A stretch of 64,000 bases of DNA, taken from assembly GCA_905215555.1 (NCBI GenBank), contig CAJMQU010000006.1, positions 62,001 through 126,000 of the forward strand, written 5' to 3'. The notes under the pieces are model-generated. The model was not told where the DNA came from. It saw only the letters and a list, made by a program, of their open reading frames with translations, and searched no databases. This DNA is from an uncultured bacterium. GTDB taxonomy: Bacteria; Bacteroidota; Bacteroidia; Bacteroidales; Bacteroidaceae. Position 1 is the first letter of the stretch. Every line of letters starts with the position of its first letter. The position numbers were made by a program, and so were the translations under genes. Positions 25,351 to 33,628 of the stretch are shown in pieces.

Positions 25351-26088
25351 TTATTTTGTCGCAGTATACAAAGTGCATATACCAAACGTCAGCCTCCGGA
25401 AGTTTACTTGGCTGAAACCTGCCTTGCGGATCACTCCTTGCATCACTTCGCCTTGCGGGAAAGCACGGATGCTTTGGGGCAGGTAGGTGTAGGCACTGTT
25501 ATCTTTTGACAGGCATTTGCCGAGTAGGGGGATGACAACTTTGGAATAGATGGTGAAGAGTTGCTTCATCGGAAAACGGTCCGGTGTGGAAAGCTCCAGA
25601 ATGACAAGATGTCCTCCGGGCTTCAGCACGCGGCACATTTCTGCCAGGCCCTTGTCCAGTCCTTCGAAATTGCGGATGCCGAACGCTACAGTTACGGCAT
25701 CAAATATGTTATCGGCAAATGAGAGGGAGGTGCAGTCCTCTCGGGCAAAGGATATCTTGTCCGAGAGATGCGCCTGTTTTACTTTTTTACGTCCCACGTC
25801 CATCATTCCCTCCGAGATGTCGGTGCCTATCAGTTGGTCGGGCTGCAGCTCGCGGCAGGCAAGGATGGCGAAGTCACCCGTACCGGTGGCTACGTCCATG
25901 ATGTGCTTCGGCCGGAAAGGTTTCAACCATTTGATTGCTTTGCGGCGCCAACTGCGGTCAATGCCCAAAGAAAGGGTATGGTTCAACTTGTCATAGGCAG
26001 GAGCAATGTTGTCGAACATTTCTTCTACCTGTTCACTCTTCTTTCCGTCTTCGCCGTAGGGTTTGATATGTTCCTGAGGGTAGTTCAT
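25351..26088 (-). CDS. ubiE/menG: Demethylmenaquinone methyltransferase
   Basis: This is the SAM-dependent C-methyltransferase of the last menaquinone step. The 245-residue class I methyltransferase shows SAM-binding DVATGTGDFAI, the FDNIAPAYDKLNHTLSLGIDRSWRR N-terminal block and the VTVAFGIRNFEGLDKGLAEMCRVLKPGG block, all typical of UbiE/MenG. Bacteroides make menaquinone, not ubiquinone, so menG is the functional name. It starts 3 bp after purC ends and is probably co-transcribed with it and with aroE. Confidence 0.95.
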   Translation of the reverse strand: MNYPQEHIKPYGEDGKKSEQVEEMFDNIAPAYDKLNHTLSLGIDRSWRRKAIKWLKPFRPKHIMDVATGTGDFAILACRELQPDQLIGTDISEGMMDVGRKKVKQAHLSDKISFAREDCTSLSFADNIFDAVTVAFGIRNFEGLDKGLAEMCRVLKPGGHLVILELSTPDRFPMKQLFTIYSKVVIPLLGKCLSKDNSAYTYLPQSIRAFPQGEVMQGVIRKAGFSQVNFRRLTFGICTLYTATK

Positions 26089-26091
26089 TGA

Positions 26092-27036
26092 TTATTCATT
26101 CAAAAACGCAGTTACATTCTTTTCGATGCGGGCAGCAATGTTACTTGTATCTTCTTTTACGAACTTCTCACCAGTGATGTGTTCGTACAGTTCGATGTAA
26201 CGTTCGCTAATTGAAGCTACGATTTCGTCTGTCATTTCAGGTACTTGCTGTCCTTCTTTGCCCTGGAAACCGTTGTCCATCAACCATTCGCGTACGAATT
26301 CCTTGGAAAGTTGTTTCTGTGCTTCGCCTTTTTCAAAGCGTTCCTGATAACCTTCGGAGTAGAAGTAACGGCTGGAGTCCGGAGTGTGGATTTCGTCCAT
26401 CAGGTAGATGGTGCCGTTGTGCTTACCGAATTCATATTTCGTGTCTACCAGAATCAAACCGCGTTCTGCTGCGATTTCTGTTCCTCTCTTGAAGAGTTCC
26501 ATGGTGTATTTTTCCAATACAGCATATTCTTCGGGAGTAGCCAGCCCTTTGGCAAGAATCTCTTCTTTAGAAATGTCAGCATCGTGTTCGCCGATTTCAG
26601 CTTTAGTAGTCGGGGTGATGATCGGTTCAGGGAACTTCTGGTTTTCCTTCATTCCTTCAGGAAGTTTCACACCACAGATTTCGCGTACACCGCTCTTGTA
26701 AGCACGCCATGCGCTACCGCAAAGGTAACCGCGTACAATCATTTCGATGGGGAAACCTTCGCACATGACACCTACTGTTACCATCGGGTCGGGCGTAGCT
26801 GTTTTCCAATTGGGGCAGATGTCGGTAGTAGCATCCAAGAATTTGGCTGCAATCTGGTTCAGCATCTGTCCTTTGAAAGGGATACCTTTCGGTAAAACAA
26901 CGTCGAATGCAGAGATACGGTCGGTGGCTACCATGACCAGTTTTTCACCATTGATGTTATAAACATCACGCACTTTTCCGTGGTACACACTTTTCTGTCC
27001 CGGAAAATTAAAATCTGTTTTTGTTAATGCTTTCAT
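26092..27036 (-). CDS. purC: SAICAR synthetase
   Basis: PurC joins aspartate to CAIR with ATP in purine synthesis. The 314-residue protein is of the longer type, with VYHGKVRDVYNINGEKLVMVATDRISAFDVVLPKGIPFKGQ near the start, IVRGYLCGSAWRAY, and LILVDTKYEFGKHNGTIYLMDEIHTPDSSRYF. It follows phoH after about 100 bp with a weak -7-like element on the same strand, and leads directly into ubiE/menG. Confidence 0.95.
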   Translation of the reverse strand: MKALTKTDFNFPGQKSVYHGKVRDVYNINGEKLVMVATDRISAFDVVLPKGIPFKGQMLNQIAAKFLDATTDICPNWKTATPDPMVTVGVMCEGFPIEMIVRGYLCGSAWRAYKSGVREICGVKLPEGMKENQKFPEPIITPTTKAEIGEHDADISKEEILAKGLATPEEYAVLEKYTMELFKRGTEIAAERGLILVDTKYEFGKHNGTIYLMDEIHTPDSSRYFYSEGYQERFEKGEAQKQLSKEFVREWLMDNGFQGKEGQQVPEMTDEIVASISERYIELYEHITGEKFVKEDTSNIAARIEKNVTAFLNE

Positions 27037-27139
27037 AACTATAATATTGTTATTGAATTTATGTCTGTAATATTATTGCTAAACTTACGTCTTTGCGGAT
27101 ATGAATTTACGGAATGTGATAATTTCGGGATTATTAGGA

Positions 27140-28141
27140 TTAAAATCTTTCAGACTGTTGTCTCTCCCTTTCCGCTTCTTTTCTTTTTTCTCTTTCTGCT
27201 TTAGCCTCTTTATCGAATTTCTCGTAGGCATCGACGATACGGGTTACTAATTGATGGCGTACAATATCTTTCTTGTTCAGTTCTACGAAGCTGATACCCT
27301 TTACACCTTTTAAGATGCGAAGCGCTTGCACCAGTCCCGATGTCTGGGAAGATGGCAAGTCAATCTGCGTCATGTCACCCGTTACAATCATCTTGGTGTT
27401 TGTACCCATACGGGTAAGGAACATCTTGATTTGTTGTGTGGTGGTATTCTGCGCTTCATCCAGAATAACGACTGCATCATTCAGCGTGCGTCCGCGCATA
27501 AAGGCGAGGGGAGCGATCTGAATAATGTTCAGTTCCATATATTCTTTCAGTTTGGCTGCCGGAATCATATCCTGCAAAGCATCGTAGAGAGGTTGCAGAT
27601 AAGGGTCTATCTTATCCTTCATGTCACCGGGCAGGAAACCAAGTTTTTCACCGGCCTCTACGGCGGGGCGGCTGAGGATGATTTTCTTTATCTCTTTATT
27701 TTTGAGGGCACGCACGGCAAGAGCGATGGCAGTGTACGTCTTTCCCGAACCTGCTGGACCGATGGCGAATACCATATCATTCTTTGCAAAGCCTTCCACC
27801 AGTTTCATCTGGTTTTCACTGCGGGGGATAATCGGCTTGCCCGTCACGCTGAATACGATGACGTTGCCAGACTTTTCCGCTTGCGGTGCATTCCCTTTGA
27901 CGATGTCGATGATGACCTCTTCTTTCAGCGAATTGTATTCGGCACAGTACTTCTCCAGTTTGGTGATGTTTTCTTCGAATGCGCACATTTCTTCCTCGTC
28001 TCCCAATACTTTGATGACATTGCCTCGTGCGACAATGCGCAGTTTGGGATACAAAGCTTTTATTAGCTGAATATTGGCGTTGTTGACGCCATAAAAGATA
28101 ACCGGGTCGATATCCTCAAGAACAATCAGTTTTTCTATCAT
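27140..28141 (-). CDS. PhoH-family ATPase (PhoL type)
   Basis: The 333-residue protein has an N-terminal KH-like region (about 1-85) and a P-loop NTPase domain with Walker A GPAGSGKTYTA (about 130) and Walker B VVILDEAQN, then the TGDMTQIDLP motif. The C terminus is highly charged (KEAKAEREKRKEAERERQQ), likely RNA-binding. PhoH/PhoL proteins are cytoplasmic ATPases linked to RNA metabolism and ribosome maturation together with YbeY; the precise activity is unsettled. A -7-like TAAATTTG reads on the same strand at 28193-28186, inside the end of the M23 gene. Confidence 0.92.
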   Translation of the reverse strand: MIEKLIVLEDIDPVIFYGVNNANIQLIKALYPKLRIVARGNVIKVLGDEEEMCAFEENITKLEKYCAEYNSLKEEVIIDIVKGNAPQAEKSGNVIVFSVTGKPIIPRSENQMKLVEGFAKNDMVFAIGPAGSGKTYTAIALAVRALKNKEIKKIILSRPAVEAGEKLGFLPGDMKDKIDPYLQPLYDALQDMIPAAKLKEYMELNIIQIAPLAFMRGRTLNDAVVILDEAQNTTTQQIKMFLTRMGTNTKMIVTGDMTQIDLPSSQTSGLVQALRILKGVKGISFVELNKKDIVRHQLVTRIVDAYEKFDKEAKAEREKRKEAERERQQSERF

Positions 28142-28190
28142 TGAATTGTTTATAAGTTCATGTCGTTTTATAGGTAAAACAGTTGCAAAT

Positions 28191-28838
28191 TTAGTGAAAC
28201 GTTTGGATACTTAGGTAGTTCCGGCTGTTTTTTTTTGTTGTGGACTTCACGATGATGCTATTCCCATTCTTTGTACAGTGGATACACTCTTTGCGGAGTG
28301 TCCTTTCTTTGAAATCGAAAATGAGATTGGGATTGAAATGCTGGCCGTTGATACGCGTTTCAAAGTGCAGGTGTTCGGTGCTGGCACGTCCCGTACGTCC
28401 GGTCAGTGCGATGGCTTGTCCCGCTTTTACGACATCACCGCTTTGCACAAGATTTTTGAAATTATGGCTGTATATGGTTTCCAGTCCCGATGAGTGGCGT
28501 ACGACGATGACATTACCGTAAGCACTATATGATTTCGACATACGTACGACACCATCGAAGGCACTGCGTATGGTGTCTTTGGCACAAGTTTTGATGTCGA
28601 TGCCGGAGTGGCGTCCGCCTCCGCGTCCGTATGGAGAGATCACTTTTCCTCCGGGGAGTGGAAAACAATAGGCAGTGTCGGGGATTTGTTCCAGATGCAA
28701 TTCTAATAACTTATTGTTGGCGAAAAGTTCCGGTGTGGCAACGCGGATATGGTTAATTTCCATTTGAGTGAAGTTGGGTTTCTCCTCCGGTGGGGTGATG
28801 GACAATAATACAGACAATAATAGATAAAGTATATTCAT
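28191..28838 (-). CDS. Secreted M23-family peptidase, LytM domain
   Basis: The 215-residue protein has a short signal peptide (MNILYLLLSVLLSI) and a LytM/M23 zinc peptidase domain with HSGID (HxxxD) at about 75 and the second motif HLHFET, the HxH zinc site. Both metal sites are complete, so it is probably active against peptidoglycan cross-bridges in the periplasm rather than a degenerate activator. A basic C-terminal tail follows the domain. It follows the B3/4-domain gene by 17 bp. Confidence 0.9.
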   Translation of the reverse strand: MNILYLLLSVLLSITPPEEKPNFTQMEINHIRVATPELFANNKLLELHLEQIPDTAYCFPLPGGKVISPYGRGGGRHSGIDIKTCAKDTIRSAFDGVVRMSKSYSAYGNVIVVRHSSGLETIYSHNFKNLVQSGDVVKAGQAIALTGRTGRASTEHLHFETRINGQHFNPNLIFDFKERTLRKECIHCTKNGNSIIVKSTTKKNSRNYLSIQTFH

Positions 28839-28855
28839 GATTTAAGGTTTGACGT

Positions 28856-29521
28856 TTATTCGAAATAGAGAATTTCCCCTCCATCGGAAAAGGTGTACTT
28901 TTTGAGTAATTCTTGTATCATTCCGGCTGCCTCCGGCAGTCCTTCCTGTCCGCTATATCCGTTGACGATGGCAAGGATATGTTGGGTACCCAAGTCCATT
29001 TTAGTGCGTTCATGGTCGCTGGTAGGAGTGCCGATGCCACCAATGGCGTCACGGTAAACGGGAAGTCCTTCGATATTCAGCACTCCGCGGCCGATACCTT
29101 CAAAAGGCTCTCCGGCACGGCCTACACTCAACTCCAGATTGTTTCCCTGGATCTTATCTGCATCGAAACCGCCGATGGAATAACCAGTACGCAGAGAGAC
29201 TAGGTTGATCAGATCCACCAGTGTGTCTATCTGGTAAAGATTTATTCCGCGCATCAGACGGCGGCGCAGGGCTTCGGCGGAAGGACGGTAACGGCTGGGA
29301 TCTTTGCCGCATCGTTTATAAACTTCGCGGGTGGCGGCAATGGCGGGTTGCAGTTTTATGTCTTCCGGTTGGGTAGTGGAAGTCAGTTCTTGGGTGAAAA
29401 TGTTGATTTCTTCCCAAAGTCCTTCGCAGAAAGCAGTATTGGTGACTTCTGCATAAACGGCTGCACCCTTGAAGATGGGGCAAGCACTTTTAATTTCTTC
29501 TGATATGGTAATGCTATACAT
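28856..29521 (-). CDS. B3/B4 tRNA-binding-like domain protein
   Basis: The 221-residue soluble protein matches the B3/4 domain found in the beta subunit of phenylalanyl-tRNA synthetase (REVYKRCGKDPSRYRPSAEALRRRL, IDTLVDLINLVSLRTGYSIGGFDADKIQG, PVYRDAIGGIGTPTSDHERT). Stand-alone copies are thought to be related to editing of mischarged Tyr-tRNA, but most are uncharacterised. It lies 13 bp after pgeF and 17 bp before the M23 gene, in an operon-like run. Confidence 0.85.
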   Translation of the reverse strand: MYSITISEEIKSACPIFKGAAVYAEVTNTAFCEGLWEEINIFTQELTSTTQPEDIKLQPAIAATREVYKRCGKDPSRYRPSAEALRRRLMRGINLYQIDTLVDLINLVSLRTGYSIGGFDADKIQGNNLELSVGRAGEPFEGIGRGVLNIEGLPVYRDAIGGIGTPTSDHERTKMDLGTQHILAIVNGYSGQEGLPEAAGMIQELLKKYTFSDGGEILYFE

Positions 29522-29534
29522 TTATTCAGTTGGG

Positions 29535-30344
29535 TTACATTATCATTATTCCCGACAATATGCGTCCCGACTTGATTCCGAGCCGTCTTGCCGAAAAGAA
29601 CTCTTCATGTCTCATGTAAGTACAGATACCTGATGTTTCTATCTGTTCTCCGGGTACTCCGAAATCGAGCAGTTGCATCCGGTTTGCAGCCCACAAGTCG
29701 ATGTGATGTTTATGTGTTTCCGGCTTCCACTCTGAGATGTAGTCCATAGCGAAACCATTCATGAGGAAAGCTTCGTATACTTCTTCTCCCACTTCAAAAG
29801 AGGGTAGGGAGATGCTGGGGCCGATGCAGGCTATTACATCTTTCCCATCTGTACCGTAAAGTGCCCGCATTTTGTCGAGTGTATGTCCGGCGATGTAATT
29901 CACTGTTCCCCGCCAGCCTGCATGGGCGGCAGCTATCACTTGATTCTTGCAGTCATAAATCAAGATGGGAATGCAGTCTGCTGTGGAAATACAGATGCAG
30001 CAACCTAGTTCTCGGGTGATCAGTGCATCTACTCCTTGTAGCATTGCTATGCGTTCATTGGCTGTGGCATTGATATACCTTTCGTTGATAACCTCTACTT
30101 TTGTACTATGCGTCTGGAAAGGAATAATTAGTTCTTTCGGACGTTGAGGCATAGAGCTGCAAAGCAATTCTTGGTTGTGGCGGACGCATTCTGCATCATC
30201 CCCGGTGTAGGGCGTACAGTTGAAAGAAGCATAATCTCCTTTACTGAAACCTCCCCGTCGGGTAGTTGTAAAACAAAAAATGTTGGAGTACGGTGTCATA
30301 ACCCCGTATCCCAACATTCTTTTATCTTCTGTCAGAACAATCAT
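29535..30344 (-). CDS. pgeF: YfiH/LACC1-family purine nucleoside phosphorylase
   Basis: The 269-residue protein shows the family core FQTHSTKVEVI, CICISTADCIPILIYD and IAAAHAGWRGTVNYIAGHTLD, with His and Cys ligands of the metal centre. It was formerly called polyphenol oxidase or multicopper laccase. Related enzymes have been shown to act on purine nucleosides, and one E. coli member edits wrongly built peptidoglycan precursors. Its start overlaps the end of obgE by 4 bp (30341-30344), a classic translational coupling. Which of the proposed activities applies here cannot be told from sequence. Confidence 0.9.
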   Translation of the reverse strand: MIVLTEDKRMLGYGVMTPYSNIFCFTTTRRGGFSKGDYASFNCTPYTGDDAECVRHNQELLCSSMPQRPKELIIPFQTHSTKVEVINERYINATANERIAMLQGVDALITRELGCCICISTADCIPILIYDCKNQVIAAAHAGWRGTVNYIAGHTLDKMRALYGTDGKDVIACIGPSISLPSFEVGEEVYEAFLMNGFAMDYISEWKPETHKHHIDLWAANRMQLLDFGVPGEQIETSGICTYMRHEEFFSARRLGIKSGRILSGIMIM

Positions 30345-31513
30345 TGCTTGTCATCCTCCCAATCTTCCTCCTCATACTCAAAGTCTTCCAGGTCTTCCAC
30401 ATCCTCATCGTCTTCCACATATTCATAGCTGAGATCTTCATCCTCACCCATATCTTTCAGTTCTTCCTGAAGCTTGCTCACGTCCTTCGGGCGGTGAACG
30501 ATAGCTTCTATCTTATTACTGTCTTTGTTCAGTTCTTCCCACAGGATATCTTTCAGTACGGAAAGTCCCATGCCTGTGATGGAAGAGATGAATATGTGTG
30601 GAACGTTTTCGGGTAATGTAGGCTCTATCTCGTCCATCAGTTCCTGGTCGAGCATATCACTTTTGGTGATGGCGAGTACCCGTTGTTTATCCAGCATTTC
30701 AGGATTGAAAGTACTCAGTTCGTTCAGCAGGATTTCGTATTCTTTGCGGATATCGTTACTGTCGGCAGGCACCATGAAAAGCAACAGAGAGTTACGCTCG
30801 ATATGCCGCAAAAAGCGTAGCCCTAAACCTTTTCCGGCGCTGGCTCCTTCGATGATACCGGGAATATCTGCCATGACGAATGATTTTCCGTCACGATAGG
30901 AAACAATACCTAGATTGGGTTCCAGTGTGGTGAAAGGGTAGTTGGCTATCTTTGGCTTAGCGGCAGATACGGAAGCGAGCAGAGTTGATTTTCCGGCATT
31001 CGGAAAACCTACCAGACCTACGTCTGCCAGAAGTTTCAATTCCATGATTACTGTCATTTCCTGCATTGGTTCGCCTGGTTGTGCAAAGCGGGGTGCCTGG
31101 CGGGTAGCTGTCTTGAAGTGCCAGTTGCCCTGACCACCTCGTCCGCCTTTCAGCAGAATAACTTCTTGCTCGTGCTCGGTTACGTCACAGATGTATTCGC
31201 CTGTTTCGGCATTGTACACCACTGTGCCGCAGGGGACTTCAATAATCTTATCTTCCCCATCCTTGCCGAAGCTGCGGTTCTTTGAGCCTGATTCTCCGTG
31301 CCCGGCCAGCGCATGGCGGTCGTAGCGTAAGTGCAACAGTGTCCAGTAATTGCGGTTACCACGCAAGATGATATGACCTCCTCGTCCTCCGTCACCTCCA
31401 TCGGGGCCACCGTTGGGTATGTATTTCTCGCGCCTCATGTGCGTAGAGCCTCGTCCGCCCTTTCCGGAGCGGCAATATATTTTTACGTAGTCAACAAAAT
31501 TCGATTCAGCCAT
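30341..31513 (-). CDS. obgE: Obg-family GTPase
   Basis: This essential GTPase is involved in 50S ribosome maturation and stress control. The 390-residue protein has the glycine-rich Obg fold (1-155, with GGDGGRGGHIIL and KGGRGGQGNWHF) and a G domain with GFPNAGKST (P-loop), DIPGI (G3) and ITKSD (G4). The C-terminal tail (about 335-390) is strongly acidic, with many Glu/Asp/Tyr, in place of the OCT domain. The gene overlaps pgeF by 4 bp. A hairpin lies between it and adk upstream. Confidence 0.96.
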   Translation of the reverse strand: MAESNFVDYVKIYCRSGKGGRGSTHMRREKYIPNGGPDGGDGGRGGHIILRGNRNYWTLLHLRYDRHALAGHGESGSKNRSFGKDGEDKIIEVPCGTVVYNAETGEYICDVTEHEQEVILLKGGRGGQGNWHFKTATRQAPRFAQPGEPMQEMTVIMELKLLADVGLVGFPNAGKSTLLASVSAAKPKIANYPFTTLEPNLGIVSYRDGKSFVMADIPGIIEGASAGKGLGLRFLRHIERNSLLLFMVPADSNDIRKEYEILLNELSTFNPEMLDKQRVLAITKSDMLDQELMDEIEPTLPENVPHIFISSITGMGLSVLKDILWEELNKDSNKIEAIVHRPKDVSKLQEELKDMGEDEDLSYEYVEDDEDVEDLEDFEYEEEDWEDDKQ

Positions 31514-31531
31514 ATTCTTTTAGTAGTTGCT

Positions 31532-31576
31532 AGTCAGTAGTTAGAACCGTTAAGTAGGATGCTCTGACTACTGACT
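31532..31576. terminator. Strong hairpin between adk and obgE
   Basis: AGTCAGTAGT (31532-31541) pairs perfectly with ACTACTGACT (31567-31576); the stem extends inward to about 14 pairs with one wobble (to 31545/31563). No long U tract follows on the minus strand, so it may be an attenuator, a processing site or a short repeat rather than a full terminator. Confidence 0.5.
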
Positions 31577-31590
31577 GTTAATATTTTCAT

Positions 31591-32163
31591 TTATTTCGCC
31601 TTGTCAATTGCTGTGCAAACATCTGCGAAGATTTCTTCCAATGCGCCTTGTCCTTTGATGTGTTGGTACTGACCTTCTTGTTTATACCAGTCAATCAGCG
31701 GAGCTGTTTGTGAGTGATAAACAGCCAGACGTTTTTTGATTGTTTCTTCGTTGTCATCAGCACGGCCGGAATCCTTACCGCGTTTGATGAGACGAACCAT
31801 CAGTTCTTCTTCAGGTACATCGAGGTCAAGCATAACACTGACACCCTGTCCTCTTTCGGCAAGCATCTTTTTTAAAGCCTCTGCCTGTGCAATAGTACGA
31901 GGGAAACCATCGAAAATGACACCTTTGCTGTCCTCGAAACTATCGAATACGCTTGCAAGGATATCGATCATCAGTTCGTCGGGAATCAGTTGTCCTTGAT
32001 CGATATAGCCTTTAGCTGTTTTACCCAGTTCTGTACCGTTTTTGATTTCTGCACGCAATACGTCACCTGTAGAAATGTGGTTGATACCATATTTGTCTAC
32101 AATCTTTTCACTTTGTGTTCCCTTACCTGAACCGGGAGCACCGAAAATTACAATGTTCAACAT
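31591..32163 (-). CDS. adk: Adenylate kinase
   Basis: The enzyme interconverts ATP and AMP with two ADP. The 190-residue protein has the P-loop FGAPGSGKGTQ, the AMP-binding block HISTGDVLRAEI, FDGFPRTIAQAEAL, and a short lid region (RGKDSGRADDNEETIKKRL) without a zinc-binding insert, i.e. the short form. It lies 69 bp after hpt on the same strand, and together they handle purine salvage and nucleotide balance. Confidence 0.97.
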   Translation of the reverse strand: MLNIVIFGAPGSGKGTQSEKIVDKYGINHISTGDVLRAEIKNGTELGKTAKGYIDQGQLIPDELMIDILASVFDSFEDSKGVIFDGFPRTIAQAEALKKMLAERGQGVSVMLDLDVPEEELMVRLIKRGKDSGRADDNEETIKKRLAVYHSQTAPLIDWYKQEGQYQHIKGQGALEEIFADVCTAIDKAK

Positions 32164-32232
32164 TTGTTTAGTTACTATATTTTAAATTCATTATTGAGTT
32201 ATTTCACTTCATCACTTCCAGCTTGTAACCTG

Positions 32233-32772
32233 TCACTCTTCTACCACCGTATATATATCGGAATAGTTACGACCGAAACCGTCGTAATCCAATCCGTAAC
32301 CTACGATGAAGTCATTGGGTATCTCCATTGCTACGTATTCAATGTTCAAATCCACTTTCAGCTTATCTGGTTTCACCAGAAGAGAGGCGATATGGATTTC
32401 TTTGGGGTTACGTGTACCCAAAGTGTCCAACAGGCGTTGCATGGTCAATCCTGTATCTACAATATCTTCCACGATTACTACTGTACGATCAGTGAGGTCT
32501 TCGGTAATGCCGATGACTTCTTTGATGGTTCCGGTAGAGGATACACCTTGATAAGAAGCAAGTTTCACGAAAGAAATTTCGCAAGGAATCGTGATAAATT
32601 TCATTAAGTCAGCAGTAAACATGAACGAGCCGTTCAATACGCTGAGGAACAGAGGATTTTTTCCTGCCAGGTCGCGGTTGATTTCATTTGCAACGCGGGC
32701 TACTTCTTTCAGAATATCCTGTTCCTTGATAGAGACAGTGAATTTCTTGTCTTTTATTTGTATGGTGTCCAT
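32233..32772 (-). CDS. hpt: Hypoxanthine phosphoribosyltransferase
   Basis: This enzyme salvages hypoxanthine (and often guanine) to IMP/GMP using PRPP. The 179-residue type I phosphoribosyltransferase shows the PRPP loop VVIVEDIVDTGLTMQRLL, the flexible-loop region KLASYQGVSSTGTIKEV and the C-terminal VGYGLDYDGFGRNYSDIYTV. A well-formed Bacteroides promoter lies just upstream, so it is probably the first gene of the minus-strand run continuing through adk and perhaps obgE. Confidence 0.96.
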   Translation of the reverse strand: MDTIQIKDKKFTVSIKEQDILKEVARVANEINRDLAGKNPLFLSVLNGSFMFTADLMKFITIPCEISFVKLASYQGVSSTGTIKEVIGITEDLTDRTVVIVEDIVDTGLTMQRLLDTLGTRNPKEIHIASLLVKPDKLKVDLNIEYVAMEIPNDFIVGYGLDYDGFGRNYSDIYTVVEE

Positions 32773-32798
32773 AAGGAGATGTGTTTAAAATGTTGGCA

Positions 32799-32829
32799 CA
32801 AAAGTACGATTTTTCCATTCAAATGCAAA
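32799..32829 (-). promoter_or_regulatory. Bacteroides-type promoter of hpt
   Basis: On the minus strand, TTTG (32829-32826), 19 bp, then TACTTTTG (32806-32799) match both consensus elements exactly. The predicted transcript would start about 20 bp before the hpt ATG. Confidence 0.7.
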
Positions 32830-32846
32830 AGAATGTATCGTTTCTG

Positions 32847-33473
32847 TTAGAACCGATACATGAGATGATGTAATATCATAGCGGAAAAAGAGGAGTGCAT
32901 TGACGGAGCAGAAGGTGTTATGGCTAATATCTGGCAGAAGGCAGCATAGAGCAATAAATTTTTCTTCAGAAATTTCAGTGCATTAGCTATATGGTGTTCT
33001 ACGGTTTTTTCCGAGAGTCCAAGCCGTTCGGCTATTTCCTTATAACTAAGGTGTTCTTCACGGCTTAGGCGGAAGACCTCCTGGCAGCGTGGTGAAAGTA
33101 GTGCAATGAGTGAATCTATATAAGAATGAAGGTCAGAAGCTATTAACTCTTCTTCAATATTGTAAGACTCTTCTATTGCTTCAACAGCAGTTAGTTGATA
33201 GAACGTTTCATTGAATGAACGGCGTGAATGGTTGAAAATTAGATTGCGGGTCATAATAAAAAGGAATCCGTCGAAATTCTTATTTTCATCTATAAAAGTG
33301 CGGATTTCCCATAACTTGACAAATACATCATGGACGATTTCTTCCGCATCGGCAGTAGAAACAATATAAAGGTGGGTGAAGTTATAAACTTTCGTCCAAT
33401 AATGTTGGTAAAGGTGTTCAAACGCTTTTTTATCACCCTCTTTTAATTTTCTTACCGCATCCTTTTCATCCAT
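32847..33473 (-). CDS. FecI-like ECF sigma factor of the glycan locus
   Basis: The 208-residue protein has sigma region 2 (KAFEHLYQHYWTKVYNFTHLYI, AEEIVHDVFVKLWEIR, then FDGFLFIMTRNLIFNHSR) and region 4 (LSPRCQEVFRLSREEHLSYKEIAERLGLSEKTVEHHIANALKFLKK). This is the Bacteroides-expanded ECF family that is held by FecR-type anti-sigma factors at glycan loci. Its likely partner FecR is not adjacent but lies 2.1 kb away, beyond the divergent GH110 gene. Its C terminus (residues 176-208) carries an extra hydrophobic stretch. Its own -7-like box TACTTTTG reads on the minus strand at 33511-33504. Confidence 0.9.
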   Translation of the reverse strand: MDEKDAVRKLKEGDKKAFEHLYQHYWTKVYNFTHLYIVSTADAEEIVHDVFVKLWEIRTFIDENKNFDGFLFIMTRNLIFNHSRRSFNETFYQLTAVEAIEESYNIEEELIASDLHSYIDSLIALLSPRCQEVFRLSREEHLSYKEIAERLGLSEKTVEHHIANALKFLKKNLLLYAAFCQILAITPSAPSMHSSFSAMILHHLMYRF

Positions 33474-33503
33474 TGAATGATAGTTGTATCATTAATAATT
33501 CGA

Positions 33504-33511
33504 CAAAAGTA
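33504..33511 (-). promoter_or_regulatory. -7-like element of the ECF sigma gene
   Basis: Reading on the minus strand, TACTTTTG fits TAnnTTTG and lies about 30 bp before the sigma factor start. No clear TTTG is found at the right distance upstream, so activity is uncertain. It suggests that the sigma gene itself uses housekeeping transcription. Confidence 0.4.
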
Positions 33512-33558
33512 AGAAAAAAGACTTAAAAGAACTCATTTATCAAAAAAATATGAGAGTT

Positions 33559-33592
33559 GAATGGGGGAGATATAAAATATATGTGTATTTAT
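33559..33592 (+). promoter_or_regulatory. Candidate ECF-sigma promoter of GH110 gene
   Basis: GAATGGGGG (33559-33567), 13 bp, ATGTGTATTTAT (33581-33592), ending 36 bp before the GH110 ATG. The same two blocks, spaced 14 bp, lie 30 bp before the FecR ATG (35558-35592). The shared words, spacing and distance to start codons suggest one sigma factor reads both. Confidence 0.6.
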
Positions 33593-33628
33593 GAGTAGTA
33601 ATAACCCTAATTCATCAAAACAAATGCC

